NCBI GenBank assembly: GCA_030427145.1
Contig: JAUHWT010000007.1
Span: 124,001 to 188,000 of the forward strand
Direction: 5' to 3'
DNA: 64,000 bases
Source of the DNA: Alphaproteobacteria bacterium
GTDB taxonomy: Bacteria > Pseudomonadota > Alphaproteobacteria > Rhodobacterales > Rhodobacteraceae
The notes beneath the pieces were generated by a model. It searched no databases and was not told the DNA's origin. It was given only the letters and a program-made list of their open reading frames with translations. A program made the translations under genes and the position numbers. This document shows, piece by piece, positions 9,684 to 20,192 of this stretch (positions within the stretch are counted from its first letter, which is position 1; the number at the start of each line of letters is the position of its first letter).

Positions 9684-10697
9684 TTAATTCTCCCCGTCGT
9701 CCTTCTGCGGAAACAACCCGGTCACGGACCGGCTCATGATGGTCGAGACCCTGGGGCGTGGCAGGGCGGCATATGGCAGGGGCCGGCAGACCTCGGTGGC
9801 GGCAATGCCCACCCGTGCCGTCAAGGCGCCATTAACCACACCTTCACCGAAGCGGCGGGAGATTTTGGACAGCGCTCCGCCACCGGCGAAACTGCTGATC
9901 ATGTCGTCGCCTACGGCCACCATGCCTGTCGCCAGCAGATGGGCCGCGACCGAGCGCAAAAGCCGCCAGGACCCGAAAAAGCCGGAATGTGCGCCATAGA
10001 TCTCGCTGATCCGCCGGATCATACGCACGTTCATGGACAATGCCGTCAGCACATCGGCCAGTGCCAGCGGAATAAGCGCGGTGGCTCCGGCCACGGTGCG
10101 GGCCGCGTTTTCGATTTCCCGGGCGGCCATGGCGTCAAGCTGCGTGAATATGGCGCGTTCGGTGAGGCCAATGACGGCGTCGGCATCAAGCAGTTCGCTG
10201 CGGCTTTCCTCCAGGCTGCGCTGCCCCCAGCGGATTTCCGGACGGCCCGCGTAAAAGCCCTCAAGATCCTGCGACAGTTTCAGGGCGGCGGTATGGTCCG
10301 CATCGGCAAGGGCCTGGGCGGCACCGGCCCGGAAGCGGTCAATCCGGGCAAGTTTGCGAAAGGAGATCAGTTCGCGGGCAATCTGAACCAGAACGACCAG
10401 ACCGAGCAGGCACAGCAATACCAGCACCACAAACCCGAGAGAGGGATACCGGTCGATCAGACCCGTGACGTAGTCATGGGCCGCGATACCAATCATCAGG
10501 GTCAAAACGCTGCCCAGCAGTGGCCAGAACCAGCCGGAGAACAGGGATTTTTTGCGCCCGGCCACGCGGATGGCGCTTTGCATGGCGGCTACCTGGGCGG
10601 GTTCGTCCAGCACGGGCGGCGCATCGGCGGGGCTCTCAACCTCACCCTCCGGCAGTTCGTCCCCGGTGATGATGAACGGATCGTGGCGCGGGCTCAT
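9684..10697 (-). CDS. YcjF-type inner-membrane protein (TIGR01620/DUF697)
   Basis: A 337-residue membrane protein with two hydrophobic segments near residues 52-72 and 82-104, then a cytosolic alpha-helical part and a DUF697-like hydrophobic C-terminal domain. Members accompany YcjX GTPase-like proteins and are induced by envelope or heat stress in enterobacteria; function is unknown. Its start overlaps the stop of the upstream ycjX-like gene by 4 bp (ATGA), indicating translational coupling. Confidence 0.8.
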   Translation of the reverse strand: MSPRHDPFIITGDELPEGEVESPADAPPVLDEPAQVAAMQSAIRVAGRKKSLFSGWFWPLLGSVLTLMIGIAAHDYVTGLIDRYPSLGFVVLVLLCLLGLVVLVQIARELISFRKLARIDRFRAGAAQALADADHTAALKLSQDLEGFYAGRPEIRWGQRSLEESRSELLDADAVIGLTERAIFTQLDAMAAREIENAARTVAGATALIPLALADVLTALSMNVRMIRRISEIYGAHSGFFGSWRLLRSVAAHLLATGMVAVGDDMISSFAGGGALSKISRRFGEGVVNGALTARVGIAATEVCRPLPYAALPRPRVSTIMSRSVTGLFPQKDDGEN

Positions 10698-12118
10698 GTC
10701 AGACGGTCTCCGATCAGAAATTCCGCGGCCCGGTCCAGTCGGATATGGGGCGGCGCCTCGCCGGGCGTAAGGTCGAGGATGGGGGGCGCAAATTTGGTGA
10801 CGCTGTAGGCCGCATCCGACCAGTCACCCTCGCGCATGCGGGCGGGGTTGAGAATGTCGGACGGGTTTTCAGGCAGGTTGCCCGGAAACAGCGCCGCGGA
10901 CTTTCCGGTATCCTGAAGCCGACCGCGCACGACATTGATGGTTTCGCCGTTGCGCTCAACGCTTTGTTCCACGGTCGCCCGGATGCTCGCGATGGCCATC
11001 GCCTCCGTCTTTGCTCCACGGAACCGTGCGCGGTCGCGGGCATCGCGGACCATCGCCTCGGTGATCGCGGCCAGGCGGGCGTGCTGGGTGTGGTGCAGAT
11101 GGTCGCATTTCGTGGCCGCGAACAGAATGCGGTCGATGCGTTTGCCCAAAATCGGCGCCAGCCATGAATTTCTCCCCGGCCGGAAACAGGTCAGGATTTC
11201 AGCCAGAGCCGTGCGCAGGTCCTCCACCGCCCGTGGGCCGTCATGGATGGCGCCGAGTGTGTCGACCAGGACCACCTGGCGGTCGAAACGGGCGAAATGG
11301 TTGCGGAAGAACGGCTCGATCACAACCCGCTTGTAGCTGTCAAACCGCTTTTCAAACGTCCGCCACAGGGAGCCGCCCCCGGATTTACCCGCTTTCGGGA
11401 GGGGCGAAAATGTCAGTGCCGGGGAGCCTTCCAGATCGCCAGGCATCAGGAAACGACCAGGTGCCATGGATGAAAAACCGGCCTCGCGGGAGGCCGCGAG
11501 GTATCCCTTGAACGCATCCGCCAGCCGGTTCGCGTTCATCTCGTTAAGCGGCGCGGCGGAGTCCGTTTGGCCCAGCAGATCGCGGAAGCCTGACGAATGC
11601 TCCGCAAGGCCTGGTGTCATGGCCTTTTCAAGCGTTGCGGCGGACCATTCGGCGTAACTCTGGGACATCAGCGGCAGATCGAGCAGCCATTCGCCGGGAT
11701 AGTCCACGATGTCGATATGGATTTGTGACGGTCCGGTAATGCCGTTGAGAAGCCCGGTCGGCTGCACCTTCAGCGAGATGCGAACGGTGGAAATCGACCG
11801 CGTGCTTTCCGGCCAGACGGGATCACTGGCCGTCAGTGCGGCCATATGATCCTCAAACGCGAACCTGGGCATTTTGTGGTCGGGGTGCGGCTGAAGATAT
11901 GCCGCCAGTATCCGACCCTCCGCCGCCGATTTCAGCTGCGGCATCCGGCTGCGTTCCAGCAGGTTTGCCACGAGGGACGTGATGAACAGCGTCTTGCCCG
12001 CGCGGCTCAGTCCCGTCACGCCAACGCGGATCACGGGGTCAAAGAGAGCGGAGCTAACTCCGTCGATGGCATCCTCAACGGTGTGGGTGATGCTGTCGGT
12101 AATGCGGCGCAGGATCAA
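10694..12118 (-). CDS. YcjX-family P-loop nucleotide-binding protein (DUF463)
   Basis: A 474-residue protein with an N-terminal Walker [14 protein letters not shown] near residues 33-45, a switch-like [12 protein letters not shown] near 139-150, and [12 protein letters not shown] near 287-298. These are features of the YcjX family, dynamin/GTPase-like proteins linked to stress responses. First gene of the ycjX-ycjF pair, divergent from truA. Confidence 0.85.
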   Translation of the reverse strand: MILRRITDSITHTVEDAIDGVSSALFDPVIRVGVTGLSRAGKTLFITSLVANLLERSRMPQLKSAAEGRILAAYLQPHPDHKMPRFAFEDHMAALTASDPVWPESTRSISTVRISLKVQPTGLLNGITGPSQIHIDIVDYPGEWLLDLPLMSQSYAEWSAATLEKAMTPGLAEHSSGFRDLLGQTDSAAPLNEMNANRLADAFKGYLAASREAGFSSMAPGRFLMPGDLEGSPALTFSPLPKAGKSGGGSLWRTFEKRFDSYKRVVIEPFFRNHFARFDRQVVLVDTLGAIHDGPRAVEDLRTALAEILTCFRPGRNSWLAPILGKRIDRILFAATKCDHLHHTQHARLAAITEAMVRDARDRARFRGAKTEAMAIASIRATVEQSVERNGETINVVRGRLQDTGKSAALFPGNLPENPSDILNPARMREGDWSDAAYSVTKFAPPILDLTPGEAPPHIRLDRAAEFLIGDRLT

Positions 12119-12240
12119 TGGCGGTCCTCATTTCGGCGGTCCGCCAAGAGGTAGTGACTTTGCGGGCGGGCTGCAACGACCTGCGGCACGGTCGGGGCGC
12201 GGACTTGGCAAATCATTCGCGGAGGGGTAGGGGCGTGGCC

Positions 12241-13044
12241 ATGCCACGATATGCTTTGAAAATCGAATATGACGGCCGCCCTTTCGTGGGCTGGCAGAGG
12301 CAGCCGGACCTCCCTGGCGTGCAGGCGGCGGTGGAGCGGGCGATCGCAAAGCTTGATCCCAACGGCCCTGAAATCACCGGTGCGGGCAGGACCGATGCGG
12401 GTGTGCACGCGACCGAACAGGTGGCGCATGTGGATCTGTCCCGGGACTGGGATCCGTACCGGCTGGGCCAGGCAATCAATGCGCATCTGCGGCCGCATCC
12501 GGTGGCCGTGGTTGCGGTTGGTCCGGTGTCTGACGATTTTCACGCACGATTTTCGGCGATGGAACGTCGTTACCTCTTCCGGCTGGTCTCGCGTGGTTCG
12601 CCGCTGGTGCATGATCGCGGGTTTGCCTGGAGGGTTCGGCATGAACTTGACGTGGAGGCGATGCGGGAGGGGGCCGCTTTTCTGATTGGAAAGCATGACT
12701 TTACCGCCTTTCGTTCATCTCTGTGCCAGGCCAAAAGCCCGGTCAAGACGCTTGACGAAATTCGGATTGCGGAGTCGGACTACGCGGGTGGCGTGGAGTT
12801 TCGGTTTTACCTGCGCGCACGGTCGTTCCTGCATAATCAGGTCCGCTCCATCGTTGGAACCCTTGAACGGGTCGGCAGCGGCGCCTGGGAGCCGGAGCGC
12901 GTCGGTGCCGCACTCGCATCGCGGGACAGGGCGCAATGTGGTCCGGTCAGCCCGCCGGATGGTCTGTATCTGACGGGTGTCGATTACCCGGAGAACCCGT
13001 TTGCAGCGTCGAATGGTGCCTGGCCCGGAGAAGGTGGCGTCTAG
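12241..13044 (+). CDS. truA: tRNA pseudouridine(38-40) synthase TruA
   Basis: A 267-residue enzyme converting uridines 38-40 in the anticodon arm to pseudouridine. The catalytic aspartate lies in [17 protein letters not shown] near residues 47-63; the N-terminus [10 protein letters not shown] and the [13 protein letters not shown] region near 196-208 are typical. GGAGGGG at 12221-12227 sits 13 bases before this ATG and only 7 before an in-frame GTG at 12235, so a two-residue longer product is possible. Its stop shares the CTAG tetranucleotide with the stop of the convergent downstream gene. Confidence 0.92.
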   Translation: MPRYALKIEYDGRPFVGWQRQPDLPGVQAAVERAIAKLDPNGPEITGAGRTDAGVHATEQVAHVDLSRDWDPYRLGQAINAHLRPHPVAVVAVGPVSDDFHARFSAMERRYLFRLVSRGSPLVHDRGFAWRVRHELDVEAMREGAAFLIGKHDFTAFRSSLCQAKSPVKTLDEIRIAESDYAGGVEFRFYLRARSFLHNQVRSIVGTLERVGSGAWEPERVGAALASRDRAQCGPVSPPDGLYLTGVDYPENPFAASNGAWPGEGGV

Positions 13045-13760
13045 AGAAGCACGGCTTCGCTGTACAGGACCCGCAAATCGCCCACGGTTTCAAATCCCGC
13101 CACTTTTGCCAGTTCCAGATCCGAACCGCTTTCATAGCCAACTACCGGCAGGCTTTCGTCGAAAGCAGACGCCGCGTCCGCCGCTTCGGAAAAATACCCG
13201 TCCTGTTCGGACGTGGAAAACACGTTCGAAAGCCCGATGCAGTCCCCCGACCGGTTTGCAATGCATCCTGATACGATTTTGCCCGCGTCCTTTAGGACAT
13301 AAAACCGCACATCCGGGTGGTCGAGGAGGCTGGCCGGGAAAATGCGTCTGTCGGCGGGTGAACCGGCGGATTTCCAGGCGTTTTCCCAGGCCGACAGGTC
13401 CCCGGCGTCCTTCACAACGCGCCAGCCGTCCGGCATCTGACGGGCGGATGCCTCACGCCAGATCCACGAAGCCTCAAAGCGGGTTTGAAAACCATTCCCC
13501 TCCAGGTCCAGTTCGCAAAAACTGTCCTTCAGACCCACCTTGCCACCATGCGCCTTGGCCAGTTCCGCAACCAGGCGTACAATCCCGTTGGCATGGCCAG
13601 GCCTCAAAACCGTCAGGTTGGAATAGAAGGGCGGTGGCCGGTCGCGTCCGACGAAGGCGAAGGACATCCGCTCATGCTCCAGGCCATGGGCCCGAAACAT
13701 CACGGCATACCAGTCGGCATTGTTGCCGGCAGCCATCAGGGTGCGGTCATCCACGCTCAC
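13041..13760 (-). CDS. Hypothetical protein, possibly GNAT-like
   Basis: A 239-residue soluble protein that I do not recognise at family level. The C-terminal half reads like an N-acetyltransferase fold: [20 protein letters not shown] (near 150-169) followed by LSNVFS and a closing [19 protein letters not shown] stretch, as in GNAT domains where substrate ambiguity and the acetyl-CoA helix end with GF. The first half has no clear match. Start is a GTG without a strong Shine-Dalgarno; a second in-frame GTG lies two codons later. Function not assigned. Confidence 0.55.
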   Translation of the reverse strand: MSVDDRTLMAAGNNADWYAVMFRAHGLEHERMSFAFVGRDRPPPFYSNLTVLRPGHANGIVRLVAELAKAHGGKVGLKDSFCELDLEGNGFQTRFEASWIWREASARQMPDGWRVVKDAGDLSAWENAWKSAGSPADRRIFPASLLDHPDVRFYVLKDAGKIVSGCIANRSGDCIGLSNVFSTSEQDGYFSEAADAASAFDESLPVVGYESGSDLELAKVAGFETVGDLRVLYSEAVLL

Positions 13761-13791
13761 GGGAATATGCCTGTAACCGGGTCAGTGACCA

Positions 13792-15255
13792 TCAGTTGCC
13801 GGAGGCCGGAGGTTCGGACGGGTTGTCAGGTTCGCCGGAAGTGTCGGGCAGGGTACTCGTGCCCTCGCCGGAGGGCTGGCCGTCTTCCCAGTCACCCTCG
13901 TAAATCTGTCCGTCAGAGAAGACCATGCGGCCGGTACCCTCGCGCTGGTTATCAACGAAGTTTCCCTCATAGACATCCCCGTTGGGATATACCGCACGGC
14001 CTGGACCGTTCATTTTGCCGTCTTCCCACTGGCCCTCAAACCGGTGCCCCTCGGGCATGGTCATGGTTCCCTGACCACTGCGGGCGCCGGCGACAAATCC
14101 ACCCTCATAGCGGGTGCCGTCGGCATAGACAGCCGTGCCGGTGCCTTCGCGCAGGCCGTCCACCCAGTCGCCGGTATAGGAGTAGCCGTCGGTGGATGTC
14201 AGCGTGCCTTTGCCGTGATTGCGGCCATCCTTGAACTGACCCTCATATGTGATCCCGTTGGCATAGACCGCCTTACCGGAACCGAAGATGACACCCTTTT
14301 CCCAGGTGCCCTCATATGTCGAGCCATCGGCATAGGTGATTTTCCCCTGCCCATGCGGACTTCCGTCGAGGAAACCGCCGACATATTCCGAGCCATCAGG
14401 ATAGATCGCCTTGCCTTCGCCCTCAATCCGGCCGTCAACCCAGTGTCCGGTGTATTCAAAACCGTCCGCTGCCTTGAGCGTCCCGGCGCCATGGCGCAGG
14501 TCGTTCTCAAATCCGCCCTCATAGACATCGCCATTGGCATCGGTCACGCGTCCGAAGCCCTCGCGTTTGCCCGCAACCAGCGCGCCCTCATAGGTCAGGC
14601 CATCAGGCTGTTCGAGCGTTCCCTCGCCCTGGATCTCACCGCCGACCCATTCACCCTCATAGCTGGTGCCGTCCGCCGTGGTCAGAATGCCGTCGCCTTC
14701 CGGCAGGCCCGCCATGAGCGCGCCCTCATAGACGCTGCCGTCGGCATAGGTAATACGCCCGCGGCCTTCCTTGCGTCCATCGACCCATTCGCCCTCATAA
14801 ACATACCCGTCGGGGCGGGTCAGGACGCCTTCGCCATGCTGCTGACCGTTTCGAAAGCCGCCAACATACTGCACGCCCTCGGCATATTCCGCGACGCCCT
14901 CGCCATCGATCTGACCATTTTTCCAGCCGCCCTCGAAGGTTGAACCGTCCGCGTAGGTCATTTTGCCGATGCCATGCGGGCGTCCGTCGAGGAATTCTCC
15001 CTCATAGACCTCGCCATTCGGGAAGGTCGCCTTGCCTTCGCCCTCGATGCGGCCCTCGACCCACTGGCCCTCAAAAACGTAGCCGTTGGGCAGAGTGTAT
15101 TTTCCCTGGCCGTGCTGACGGCCGTCCAGGAACTCGCCCTCATAAACACCGCCGTTTTCGTATTCCTTGGTCAGAACGTCCGTCTGGCTCAGCGCCGCGC
15201 CAGCGGTTGCAAGGCTCAAACCCGTCATGGCGCAAAACACTACTACTCTTTTCAC
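13792..15255 (-). CDS. Exported MORN-repeat protein (19 repeats)
   Basis: A 487-residue protein consisting of a signal peptide (hydrophobic residues 2-23, likely cleavage after AALS), 19 consecutive 23-residue MORN repeats with YEGxWxDGxxxGxG pattern, and a short Pro/Ser/Glu-rich tail. MORN repeats form an elongated beta-groove used in scaffolding or lipid contact; no enzyme domain is attached. The GTG start at 15255 is chosen because GGGGGAG lies 5 bases upstream; the open frame extends 7 codons further. At DNA level the gene has a 69-bp periodicity. Divergent from nadE. Confidence 0.85.
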   Translation of the reverse strand: MKRVVVFCAMTGLSLATAGAALSQTDVLTKEYENGGVYEGEFLDGRQHGQGKYTLPNGYVFEGQWVEGRIEGEGKATFPNGEVYEGEFLDGRPHGIGKMTYADGSTFEGGWKNGQIDGEGVAEYAEGVQYVGGFRNGQQHGEGVLTRPDGYVYEGEWVDGRKEGRGRITYADGSVYEGALMAGLPEGDGILTTADGTSYEGEWVGGEIQGEGTLEQPDGLTYEGALVAGKREGFGRVTDANGDVYEGGFENDLRHGAGTLKAADGFEYTGHWVDGRIEGEGKAIYPDGSEYVGGFLDGSPHGQGKITYADGSTYEGTWEKGVIFGSGKAVYANGITYEGQFKDGRNHGKGTLTSTDGYSYTGDWVDGLREGTGTAVYADGTRYEGGFVAGARSGQGTMTMPEGHRFEGQWEDGKMNGPGRAVYPNGDVYEGNFVDNQREGTGRMVFSDGQIYEGDWEDGQPSGEGTSTLPDTSGEPDNPSEPPASGN

Positions 15256-15427
15256 GTCATCTCCCCCGCAGGCCAAATCCGACTACATCCGTTGGGAACG
15301 AACTTACGAATGTCATGGTCCGGGAACAATGGCTTTGTTAACCGTTTTGTTCCGGGTGAAGCCTTCTCTTGTGTTTTCGGGTGAGGCAACGGTATTCGGG
15401 TGCAGGAGCAAAGCGGTGGAGAAGCGT

Positions 15428-17086
15428 ATGGCGGGTAAATTCAGGCTGACGATGGCCCAGTTGAACCCGACCGTGGGGGATTTGGCTGGAAACCGCGCCA
15501 AGGCCATGCGGGCCCATGTCCAGGGCAGGGCAAACGGAGCCGATTTCGTCGCTTTGCCGGAAATGTTCCTGGTGGGCTATCAGCCGCAGGACCTGATCCT
15601 GAAACCCGCCTTTCTGCGTCATGCCTGGGATGAACTGCATCAGCTTGCGGCCGACTGCGCGGATGGTCCGCCACTGGGTATCGGGCTGCCCATCATGGAA
15701 TATGGCCAGCTTTTCAACGTCTACGCCATTCTCTCCGGTGGGGAGGTGATCGGCTATGCCCGTAAGCATCACCTGCCGAACTACAATGTTTTCGATGAGG
15801 AAAGGCTGTTTGCCCATGGTCCCATTTCCGGGCCGTTTCCCATCGGCCCGCTGCGCATGGGAACGCCCATTTGTGAGGACAGCTGGTATGACGATGTCAC
15901 CGAAGCGATGGCGGAATCCGGCGCCGAGCTGTTGATGATTCCCAACGGCTCGCCCTACCGTCGCGGCAAGTTCGACGTTCGCGTGAACCACATGGTCTCC
16001 CGCGTCATCGAAACGGGACTGCCACTCGTTTACCTGAACATGGTGGGTGCGCAGGACGATCAGATTTTCGACGGTGGATCGTTCATTCTCAATCCGCACG
16101 GGAAACTCGTGCGTCAGTTCCCGGTCTTTGACGAGGTCATTGCCGAAGTCGATTTCGAGGAGAAATCCGACGGATGGCGCGCGATTCCGGGCGATGTTGC
16201 CGTCCACGAGCCGGTAGTGGAACAGGACTACCGCGCGATGGTCATGGCGCTGCATGACTACATGGCCAAATCAGGCTTCAAAAAGGTCGTGCTGGGCCTG
16301 TCCGGTGGCGTTGACAGCGCGCTCGTCGCGACCATTGCCGCTGATGCGCTCGGGCCCGACAACGTTCACTGCGTCATGCTGCCCTCCGAGTTTACCTCGG
16401 ACGAAAGCCTGGAGGACGCGGCCGGGGTGGCGAACTCCCTTGGCTGCCGTCTCGATACCGTGCCCATTACCAGGGGACGTGAGGCAATAACCGAGACACT
16501 CGCGCCGCTGTTTGAAGGTATGCCCGAAGACCTGACCGAGGAAAACATTCAGTCGCGCCTGCGTGGGCTGCTTCTCATGGCGCTGTCGAACAAGTTTGGC
16601 TCGATGCTTCTGACCACAGGTAACAAATCGGAGGTCGCCGTGGGGTACGCCACGATTTATGGCGACATGGCGGGCGGTTACAATCCGATCAAGGACCTTT
16701 ACAAAATGCGGGTTTTTGAGACCTGCCGCTGGCGTAATGCCAATCACCGTCCCTGGATGCGGGGTCCGGTTGGCATGGTGATCCCCCAGCGCGTGATCGA
16801 CAAACCGCCCTCCGCGGAGCTTCGCGCCGATCAGAAGGACGAGGACAGCCTGCCGCCCTATGAGGTGCTCGATGCCATTCTCGAGCATCTGATGGAGGAT
16901 GACATGGCAGTATCGGAGATCGTCGAAAAAGGCTTCGAGCGCGACACGGTCAAGAAGATCGAGAACCTGCTGTACACCTCTGAATACAAACGGTTCCAGT
17001 CGGCACCGGGGGCACGTCTGACCCGCAAGGCGTTCTGGCTCGACCGCCGCTATCCCATCGTAAACCGCTGGCGCGATCCCTCCTGA
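15428..17086 (+). CDS. nadE: Glutamine-dependent NAD+ synthetase
   Basis: A 552-residue two-domain enzyme making NAD+ from deamido-NAD+, ATP and glutamine. The N-terminal nitrilase-type glutaminase has the triad Glu45 (LPEMF), Lys113 (RKHHLPN) and Cys149 (PICEDSW); the C-terminal synthetase has the ATP pyrophosphatase loop SGGVDSAL at about 292-299 and the TTGNKSEVAVGY segment. The long upstream frame is not used: the start matches the family N-terminus and has GGAGAAG upstream. Confidence 0.95.
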   Translation: MAGKFRLTMAQLNPTVGDLAGNRAKAMRAHVQGRANGADFVALPEMFLVGYQPQDLILKPAFLRHAWDELHQLAADCADGPPLGIGLPIMEYGQLFNVYAILSGGEVIGYARKHHLPNYNVFDEERLFAHGPISGPFPIGPLRMGTPICEDSWYDDVTEAMAESGAELLMIPNGSPYRRGKFDVRVNHMVSRVIETGLPLVYLNMVGAQDDQIFDGGSFILNPHGKLVRQFPVFDEVIAEVDFEEKSDGWRAIPGDVAVHEPVVEQDYRAMVMALHDYMAKSGFKKVVLGLSGGVDSALVATIAADALGPDNVHCVMLPSEFTSDESLEDAAGVANSLGCRLDTVPITRGREAITETLAPLFEGMPEDLTEENIQSRLRGLLLMALSNKFGSMLLTTGNKSEVAVGYATIYGDMAGGYNPIKDLYKMRVFETCRWRNANHRPWMRGPVGMVIPQRVIDKPPSAELRADQKDEDSLPPYEVLDAILEHLMEDDMAVSEIVEKGFERDTVKKIENLLYTSEYKRFQSAPGARLTRKAFWLDRRYPIVNRWRDPS

Positions 17087-17201
17087 ACCGGCGTGGAATG
17101 TGAGCTTTTCGCGCCGTTCTTGTGACAAAGTTTACATTCATTACGCATTCTATTGCACTGAAATTTGGCGACTTTTCAGAACCCGTTAGGGAAATACCCC
17201 T

Positions 17202-18218
17202 ATGTCCTGTTTAGTTGCAGGTGCGTGGGTTCGAGGAATGAGTGTCAAAATTCCGATGGGGTTGATAGACGCCCTTTCCGCTACCGAGACGCGGGATGAA
17301 ATTCTCGACGTCGCGGTCCGGTGGCTTCCCGAACTCGTTGGCGCCGAGAGGGGAAGTATCACGGTTCTGGAAGACGGGGAGCTCAGGATCTGCGGTTTTC
17401 TTGGCGAGCCGATTTTTCACTCCGGTATGGTTTTCGATCCCGCCGATTCCCGCGTCGGGCAGGTGTTCGCGACACGCACTCCACATCTGGTGAAGGATCA
17501 GCGGCTGGAGACCACAGCCGCGGGTCGCAAGCTTGCGGAGGCGGGGTATCGCAGCAGCATCTGCGTTCCGCTTCTGAGCGGTGATTACTGTTTTGGAACC
17601 CTGAACCTCAGCCACTCGGAACTTGGCTATTTTGGTGAGTACGAAATGGCCGCGCTCTGTGCTGTTGGCCGTCTCATGGCGTCACAGATCAGAATTCACG
17701 AACAGATGCGGCAGCTTAACGAGCTGGCCTATACGGATCCCTTGACCGGCGCCAAGAACCGGCGCGCGTTCATGAATCATGCCACGGATCTGATGCGGAA
17801 ATTCCATACCGAGGGCATGTCGCTTGCGATGATCCTGTTCGATCTGGACCGGTTCAAGAGCATCAATGACCGGTTTGGGCATTCTGGCGGGGATGAGGTC
17901 CTGCGCGGAGTGGTGGATACCTTTAACGCCAACATCCGCGAACAGGACATGCTCGCCCGCCTCGGCGGCGAGGAGTTTGCGATTGTTCTCAATGATACCT
18001 CGATCATGCAGGCCGAAATGATGGCGGAACGGTTTCGCCAACTGGTCGAAAATCTTCAGCGCCACCATGACGGCTTCGATATCCGCTGTACAACCAGTGT
18101 TGGTGTGGCTGCGGTGCGGCCAAATGACCTGACGGCGGAACAGATCCTGAAGCGGGCGGACGCCGCTCTCTATTTCGCGAAAAAAAACGGTCGAAACCGG
18201 GTCGAACTGGCCGCCTGA
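17202..18218 (+). CDS. Diguanylate cyclase with GAF sensor domain
   Basis: A 338-residue soluble protein: a GAF domain (about residues 15-165) and a GGDEF domain (about 185-335). The active-site loop is GGEEF at 255-259, with an intact inhibitory-site RxxD (REQD) five residues before it, so product inhibition by cyclic di-GMP is expected. FDLDRFKSINDRFGHSGGD is canonical for an active cyclase. No membrane segment, so the signal is cytosolic and unknown. A second possible start (ATG at 17238) has its purine-rich stretch too close; 17202 preferred. Confidence 0.88.
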   Translation: MSCLVAGAWVRGMSVKIPMGLIDALSATETRDEILDVAVRWLPELVGAERGSITVLEDGELRICGFLGEPIFHSGMVFDPADSRVGQVFATRTPHLVKDQRLETTAAGRKLAEAGYRSSICVPLLSGDYCFGTLNLSHSELGYFGEYEMAALCAVGRLMASQIRIHEQMRQLNELAYTDPLTGAKNRRAFMNHATDLMRKFHTEGMSLAMILFDLDRFKSINDRFGHSGGDEVLRGVVDTFNANIREQDMLARLGGEEFAIVLNDTSIMQAEMMAERFRQLVENLQRHHDGFDIRCTTSVGVAAVRPNDLTAEQILKRADAALYFAKKNGRNRVELAA

Positions 18219-18294
18219 GCCTTCTGTAGGCTCACGGGGTGTCTTGCCGTTTTTGAATGGCCTGCGATAAGCAGGGGCAACCGAAAGGATGCCC

Positions 18295-19605
18295 ATGACC
18301 GTTACCCGATTTGCCCCTTCACCCACCGGTTTTCTCCACATTGGAAACCTGCGTACCGCGCTGATGAACCGGCTGATCGCGGCCCAACAGGGGGGGCGGT
18401 TTGTGCTGAGGCTGGACGATACCGACCCGGAGCGGTCGATGCCTGAATACGCCGAGGCCATCGAGCAGGATCTTACCTGGCTTGGGCTGACCTGGGACAC
18501 GATGATCCGTCAGTCCGACCGGCTCGCGCTTTACGATGCCGCGGCGGATCGCCTGCGGGCGTCCGGTCGGCTCTACGAGTGTTTTGAGACTCCGGCTGAA
18601 CTTGAACTGAAACGCCGCTCACAACTCGCCGCGGGCCAGCCGCCGGTGTACGACCGCGCCGCGCTCCGGCTTACGGACGAGGAGAAAGACGCGCTAAGGG
18701 CCGGGCGCCCCGGTCACTGGCGGTTCCGCCTCGATCCTGGCCGGATTGAGTGGAAGGATGGTATCCTCGGTGACGTTTCGATCGACGCGTCCAGTGTGTC
18801 CGACCCGGTTCTGATACGGGGTGATGGCCAGTACCTCTACACACTCGCCAGCGTCGTGGACGATCACGACATGGGCATCACCGATATTGTCCGCGGCTCG
18901 GATCATGTCACGAATACTGCAACCCAGATCCAGATGTTCCAGGCGCTGGGCGGCGACGTGCCACGCTTCGCCCATCACAGCCTGCTGACCGGGCCCGGCG
19001 GCGAGGCTCTCTCCAAACGACTCGGCACGCTTGCCCTGCGTGATTTGCGCGAGGCTGGCGTGGAGCCGATGGCCCTGGTGTCTTTGCTGGCCAGGCTGGG
19101 GTCGTCCGATCCGGTGGTGGTTCAGCGCTCTCTGGGCGACGTGGCGGAGGGGTTTCGCATTGATGCGTTCGGCTCCGCTCCGACGAAATTTAATCCGGAT
19201 GATCTCGCGCCGCTTTCGGCAAGGTTCCTGCACGAAATGGAGCACGACGAGGTTGCCGATGACCTCGCCGCCATCGGCGTGCCGCCGGATCAATCCGCCG
19301 CCTTCTGGAAGGCCATTCGCGGCAATATCGAAAAACGCTCCGAAATCCCGGAGTGGTGGGCAATCTGCCAGGGCCGGTTTGAGCCGGATGTGGATGCGGA
19401 GGATGCGGATTTCGTGCGGACGGCCATCGCCATGCTGCCGGATCAGCCATGGGACGGCAACACGTGGAAAACCTGGACAGGCGCGGTCAAGACCGAGACG
19501 GGCCGTAAGGGCCGGGGCCTGTTTATGCCGCTGCGCAAGGCCCTTACGGGTCGAAGTTCCGGGCCGGACATGTCGGAGTTCCTGCCGCTTCTGACCCGCG
19601 GTTAG
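18295..19605 (+). CDS. gltX: Glutamate--tRNA ligase (short, second-type GltX)
   Basis: A 436-residue class Ic synthetase with FAPSPTGFLHIGNLRTAL at the N-terminus (HIGH-like HIGN), LRLDDTDPERS, and LSKRLGT near 239-245 as the KMSKS equivalent. It has a reduced anticodon-binding part compared with the 465-500-residue GltX, as is usual for one of two GltX copies in alphaproteobacteria; one copy in such genomes may specialise in tRNA-Gln. The ATG at 18295 is chosen over 18289 since AAAGGA would overlap the latter. Confidence 0.88.
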   Translation: MTVTRFAPSPTGFLHIGNLRTALMNRLIAAQQGGRFVLRLDDTDPERSMPEYAEAIEQDLTWLGLTWDTMIRQSDRLALYDAAADRLRASGRLYECFETPAELELKRRSQLAAGQPPVYDRAALRLTDEEKDALRAGRPGHWRFRLDPGRIEWKDGILGDVSIDASSVSDPVLIRGDGQYLYTLASVVDDHDMGITDIVRGSDHVTNTATQIQMFQALGGDVPRFAHHSLLTGPGGEALSKRLGTLALRDLREAGVEPMALVSLLARLGSSDPVVVQRSLGDVAEGFRIDAFGSAPTKFNPDDLAPLSARFLHEMEHDEVADDLAAIGVPPDQSAAFWKAIRGNIEKRSEIPEWWAICQGRFEPDVDAEDADFVRTAIAMLPDQPWDGNTWKTWTGAVKTETGRKGRGLFMPLRKALTGRSSGPDMSEFLPLLTRG

Positions 19606-19685
19606 TCCCACAATGGCGTTGACACGCCAGGCTCGGGGTGCATTCTTCACGGCAGGGTGATTAACCGTGCTGCCGAGAGTTTGAT

Positions 19686-20192
19686 TTGTCTGATCTGATG
19701 AGGAAATACGTCCGCGTTGTGGACGCGGTGAACTATCGGATTGGGCGGGTGATCATGTACGGGCTGTTCGTCATGATCGGCATTCTGCTTTGGTCGTCCA
19801 TCTCAAAGACGTTTTTCCTGCCATCGCTCTGGACGCTCGAAATGGCCCAGTTTGCAATGGTGGCCTACTACATCCTCGGCGGGCCCTACTCGATCCAGAT
19901 GGGCTCCAACGTGCGGATGGATCTGTTCTACGCCAACTGGTCGGACCGCCGCAAAGCGCAGGTTGATGCGATTACGGTGCTGTTTCTGATCTTCTACCTT
20001 GGTGTTCTGCTCTATGGCGCCTGGGACAGTACATCCTACTCCCTGCAGTATGGCGAACGCAGTGCCACCGCATGGCGGCCCTACATCTGGCCCATCAAAA
20101 TCATCATGTGCCTGGGGATTTTCCTCATGCTGCTCCAGGCAATATCCGAGTTGTTTAAGGATCTTGCCCGTCTGCGCGGGGAAGAACTCTGA
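19686..20192 (+). CDS. dctQ: TRAP transporter small permease (DctQ type)
   Basis: A 168-residue membrane protein with four hydrophobic segments, the small integral subunit of a tripartite ATP-independent periplasmic transporter. The pattern LEMAQFAMVAYYILGGPY near residues 53-70 and LYGAWDSTSYSLQYGERS near 108-125 fits DctQ. TTG at 19686 has a weak GAGAG upstream; an ATG four codons later is the alternative. Stop overlaps the dctM start (TGATG). Confidence 0.85.
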   Translation: MSDLMRKYVRVVDAVNYRIGRVIMYGLFVMIGILLWSSISKTFFLPSLWTLEMAQFAMVAYYILGGPYSIQMGSNVRMDLFYANWSDRRKAQVDAITVLFLIFYLGVLLYGAWDSTSYSLQYGERSATAWRPYIWPIKIIMCLGIFLMLLQAISELFKDLARLRGEEL

